In this document: positions 50,576 through 64,000 of the stretch, piece by piece
How the letters are laid out: each line of letters begins with the position of its first letter
How positions within the stretch are numbered: the stretch's first letter is position 1
From: Diogma glabrata
Lineage: Eukaryota > Arthropoda > Insecta > Diptera > Cylindrotomidae
Length of the DNA: 64,000 nt
Assembly: GCA_963693315.1 (NCBI GenBank)
Contig: OY856187.1
Coordinates: 425,629,492-425,693,491 of the forward strand
Direction: 5' to 3'
The notes under the pieces: model-generated
What the model saw: the letters and a program-made list of their open reading frames with translations, nothing else
Databases searched by the model: none
Told to the model about the DNA's origin: nothing
Made by a program: the position numbers and the translations under genes

Positions 50576-51695
50576 TGTGATAGTCCTCAAACTTCAACTG
50601 AAATATTCTTTTTAGGAATGTATAGTTTACAAAGTAAAAGACTTAAATAATTAGAATCAGAAAAAGTGTGTTTTATTAAACTCAAAATTAAAACAAATAA
50701 TGGTTTTAGTGTTAAAAAAGCAAAATTATTATTAATTTTTGTATGCTTGAAAATTTTAATGCTTGAAAATGTATTTGTTTCAAGAGTGATAAATTTTAGA
50801 GCATTTGTTAGAAAAGCCATTGTGTGCTACTAGTGCTAAAGAGACCCAATTAACTAGGTAACCAATGCAGAATGCAATTGATAAAAAGGAGCGAAGCAAG
50901 CAATTTTCCCAATTTTCGCATTGAAAGTCTATGGGAACCGTTTTTCGGTGATTATTCCTCCGTGGTATGTCTAGTTTTCAATATTTTTTTTTGTAAACCA
51001 TCTATGGCTAGATGTCGTCTTACATGCAAAATTTCATTTTAATATCTTTAATAGTTTGAGTGGTTTATGCGGACAATCGAAAATCCGAATGGGGGAAATA
51101 TGGAGTTTCGCTACCCTTCACTCCAACAAAATTAGTACAGTATTCTATTGTCATGGATTTCATAGAAAATATTTTTTAATAAATTTAAAGTATTAAAAAA
51201 TTCGTTTGGCAGATAGATAAGGAATATATGTATATATTGAACGGTATTTGTTTGTGTTTTTTGTTCATTTCAATTAAAAATAAAAGAAAATTTTTCATTA
51301 TTAACCTAAATAGGTAATTTTTTGTTATTATTATTGACCTAGGTTGAGAAAAATTACTTCTCATTAGGGCATTCAAGTAAATAATGACGATTTCTCAAGT
51401 TAGTAGTTAAAAAAAATTATTATACATATACGTCAATTTCTATAGCATAGAAGAATAGTAAAAACAATAAAACTCCAGTGACAAATATTTTTATCTAAAA
51501 ATAAAAAAACAGCTAAGTACAAAAAATGAGAAGTTCGTTGCGTAGGAATTATATAAAAATATTGTTACAAATTCAGAAATATGTTATTGTATGGGCAGTG
51601 ACGGCTAACATTAGTTATTTTAACCAAAAAATAAATCTGTACTATATATATCTGTAACAGCTAAAATACATACTAATTCATATAATTATTTTAAG
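50576..51695. other. Non-coding DNA downstream of the collagen gene
   Basis: 50860-51120 is less AT-rich than its surroundings (GAAAGTCTATGGGAACCG, GGAAATATGGAGTTTCGCTA) and may be an unrecognised mobile element. The 3' UTR of the minus-strand collagen gene must lie next to 51695, but no AATAAA can be chosen with confidence. Confidence 0.45.
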
Positions 51696-63305
<11,610 letters not shown>

Positions 63306-63360
63306 CTGGTCGTTAAAAACTAAATTTTGCGAGACGCCCCCTAGAAAAATTCTTTGTGGT

Positions 63361-64000
63361 CAAAAAACCACAACGCATTATTTTTTTTTTTTTAAGTCAA
63401 AAGAACACGTGCCGCAAAATCATCGAAGTTTATTTTTTGATAAAATTGTTAATATCTCATAAAGTATGCAGATGTCAAAAAAAATCACATAATCATTTTT
63501 GCAGGAAATTTAATTCTCTACAAAAAAGGTCCAAGTCATTTTTTTCCTAAAACCTATATTTCTGATGATATTTTGAAATAAAACTTGAAATTCTTCGAAA
63601 CTCGTAAAACCAAATGATGAAAATTTCGACGAAAAAGTACTAATTTTGAATTTTTTTGTCACGATTATTTTTTTATACATTTCATTCTATAGCATAAGAA
63701 GAAAATTAGTACTTTTTCGTCATCTTTATTTTTTATGTTTTTTAAAAATTACGAAAACTTACAAGTTCATTTTCAAAATATCATGAGAACTATACGTTTT
63801 TGGGAAAAAATAACATGGACCTTTTTTGTAGAAAATTAAATTTCCTACAAAAATGGTTATGTGATTTTTTTTGACATCTGCATATTTTATGAGATATTTG
63901 AAAATATCTACGAATTTTTCAAAAAATCAACTTCGACGATTTTGCGGCACGTGTTCTATTGATTTAAAAAAAAAAAAAATAATGCCGTTGTGGTTTTTTG
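63361..64000. repeat. Palindrome of at least 640 bp, cut by the window end
   Basis: CAAAAAACCACAACGCATTA at 63361 is mirrored by TAATGCCGTTGTGGTTTTTT at the end of the window. Further pairs are AGAACACGTGCCGCAAAATC with GATTTTGCGGCACGTGTTCT, AGATGTCAAAAAAAATCACA with TGTGATTTTTTTTGACATCT, and CGAAAAAGTACTAATTTT with AAAATTAGTACTTTTTCG. The centre is near 63680. The arms are about 80-90 percent alike by eye. No coding potential was seen. It may be a foldback transposon or the end of a larger one. Confidence 0.85.

Overview
The window looks like nuclear DNA of an AT-rich insect; I cannot name the order. The reasons are short GT-AG introns (about 50-60 bp in several genes), conserved single-copy metazoan genes, a heavy load of BEL/Pao, Jockey-like, RTE-like, Helitron and MITE-type elements, and a clade-B fibrillar collagen of a kind that Drosophila lacks but many other insects keep. 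No bacterial operon, CRISPR array, rRNA or tRNA was seen.

Layout. 1-17432 holds no host gene that I can support. It is AT-rich DNA with decayed LINE copies (main copy 4640-7403), 3'-tail fragments, a Helitron helicase remnant, a hairpin MITE (9629-9820) and short tandem repeats. 17433-23863 is a complete BEL/Pao retrotransposon on the minus strand: 327-bp LTRs that read as identical, a 5-bp target duplication and one open 1915-codon gag-pol whose N terminus carries a PHD finger. 26376-31871 is a compact gene block: RNA polymerase I subunit RPA12 (-), NOP9 (+), pyridoxal kinase (-) and VPS25 (+). 32509-45056 is an EMI1/Rca1-type APC/C inhibitor. Its F-box exon and its zinc-binding exon are separated by a 10-kb intron packed with mobile elements (an antisense LINE with a nested DNA element, an RTE-like LINE inside a tandem-repeat array, hairpins and a LINE tail). 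45430-50575 is a LINE-rich stretch with an apparent 5'-inverted Jockey-like copy and a second copy in opposite orientation. 51696-61619 is most of a fibrillar (type V/XI-like) procollagen gene on the minus strand. I could trace 18 exons through splice sites and phase, giving about 1773 residues; the signal-peptide exon was not found. Its introns and upstream DNA contain three more MITE-like elements. The window ends in a (TA)96 microsatellite and an imperfect palindrome of at least 640 bp.

How the genes relate. RPA12 and NOP9 start 220 bp apart on opposite strands and both serve ribosome production (Pol I transcription and pre-rRNA processing), so a shared promoter is likely. VPS25 (ESCRT-II), pyridoxal kinase (PLP salvage) and EMI1 (cell cycle) are housekeeping neighbours with no evident shared pathway. 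EMI1 and the collagen gene converge across the LINE-rich stretch.

All exon joins were worked out by eye from GT-AG sites and reading phase. Element names rest on motif recognition, not on database searches.
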